Positions 13,438 through 13,438 of a DNA stretch of 13,438 bases are shown here, piece by piece (positions within the stretch are counted from its first letter, which is position 1; the number at the start of each line of letters is the position of its first letter). This DNA comes from Methanocorpusculum sp. MCE. GTDB taxonomy: Archaea; Halobacteriota; Methanomicrobia; Methanomicrobiales; Methanocorpusculaceae. The stretch is taken from the NCBI GenBank assembly GCA_003315675.1, contig NIZU01000029.1, forward strand, positions 1 to 13,438, in the 5' to 3' direction. Below the pieces are notes generated by a model, which ran no database searches, was not told where the DNA came from, and saw only the letters and a list, made by a program, of their open reading frames with translations. A program made the translations under genes and the position numbers.

Positions 13438-13438
13438 T

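Larger units (their letters stand above)
9200..13438. repeat. Right arm of 4.2-kb inverted repeat
   Basis: Reverse-complement partner of 1-4239: perfect from 9211 to the window end, with one mismatch at 9210 and ten further matching bases (9200-9209). It contains the end of the DUF2298 gene, the ribosomal operon, ndk and the three minus-strand genes. Its inner boundary falls inside an intact gene, so this arm is taken as the native arrangement. Confidence 0.97.

Noticed and set aside
1..13438. CRISPR array, transposon or defence island
   Set aside because: No short direct repeat array, transposase, integrase or known defence gene is visible; the only large repeat is the inverted duplication.

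Overview
The window is a giant inverted duplication wrapped around a unique core. Bases 1-4228 are the reverse complement of 9211-13438: every gene, spacing and boundary I compared maps by p -> 13439-p, and I found no difference. A degraded 11-base extension carries the match to 4239/9200. Between the arms lies about 5 kb of single-copy DNA. The arms run exactly to both window ends, so their true length cannot be seen.

The gene content is archaeal: ribosomal proteins L7Ae, S28e and L24e with nucleoside diphosphate kinase in one tight operon, a UPF0104 flippase, a DUF2298/'YYY' membrane protein, and the end of an FdhC-type formate transporter. Formate uptake plus this gene set points to a formate-using methanogen, probably order Methanomicrobiales. 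A Methanocorpusculum-like organism is my guess; no rRNA is present to settle it.

The right half reads as the native chromosome. A surface-glycan or lipid-glycan block runs rightward: truncated FAD oxidoreductase, GT2 glycosyltransferase, UPF0104 flippase, broken FkbM-type methyltransferase, then DUF2298 (7407-9434). A 413-bp structured intergenic region with the ribosomal promoter follows, then rpl7ae-rps28e-rpl24e-ndk. Facing these on the minus strand are fdhC (cut by the window edge), a membrane-anchored OB-fold protein and a glutaredoxin-thioredoxin reductase fusion. The two groups converge at about 11086-11205, where both sides have terminator signals.

The left arm repeats everything from the DUF2298 tail outward. 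Its inner junction (about 4229-4240) cuts both genes it touches: the DUF2298 tail loses its first 601 residues and the oxidoreductase loses its N-terminal part. At the matching right-hand position DUF2298 is continuous and family-like. One fold-back (template-switch) joint at the left junction explains the whole window, so an amplification or assembly chimera is more likely than a biological palindrome; a real recent inverted duplication is not excluded.

Genes of the core probably cooperate: GT2 would charge a polyprenyl phosphate with sugar, the flippase-like protein would act on the lipid-linked sugar at the membrane, and the DUF2298 protein, distantly like GT-C enzymes, may use it on the outer face. 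The FkbM gene carries two separate lesions and looks like a pseudogene or a region of sequence error. I see no CRISPR array, tRNA, rRNA, transposase or phage gene.
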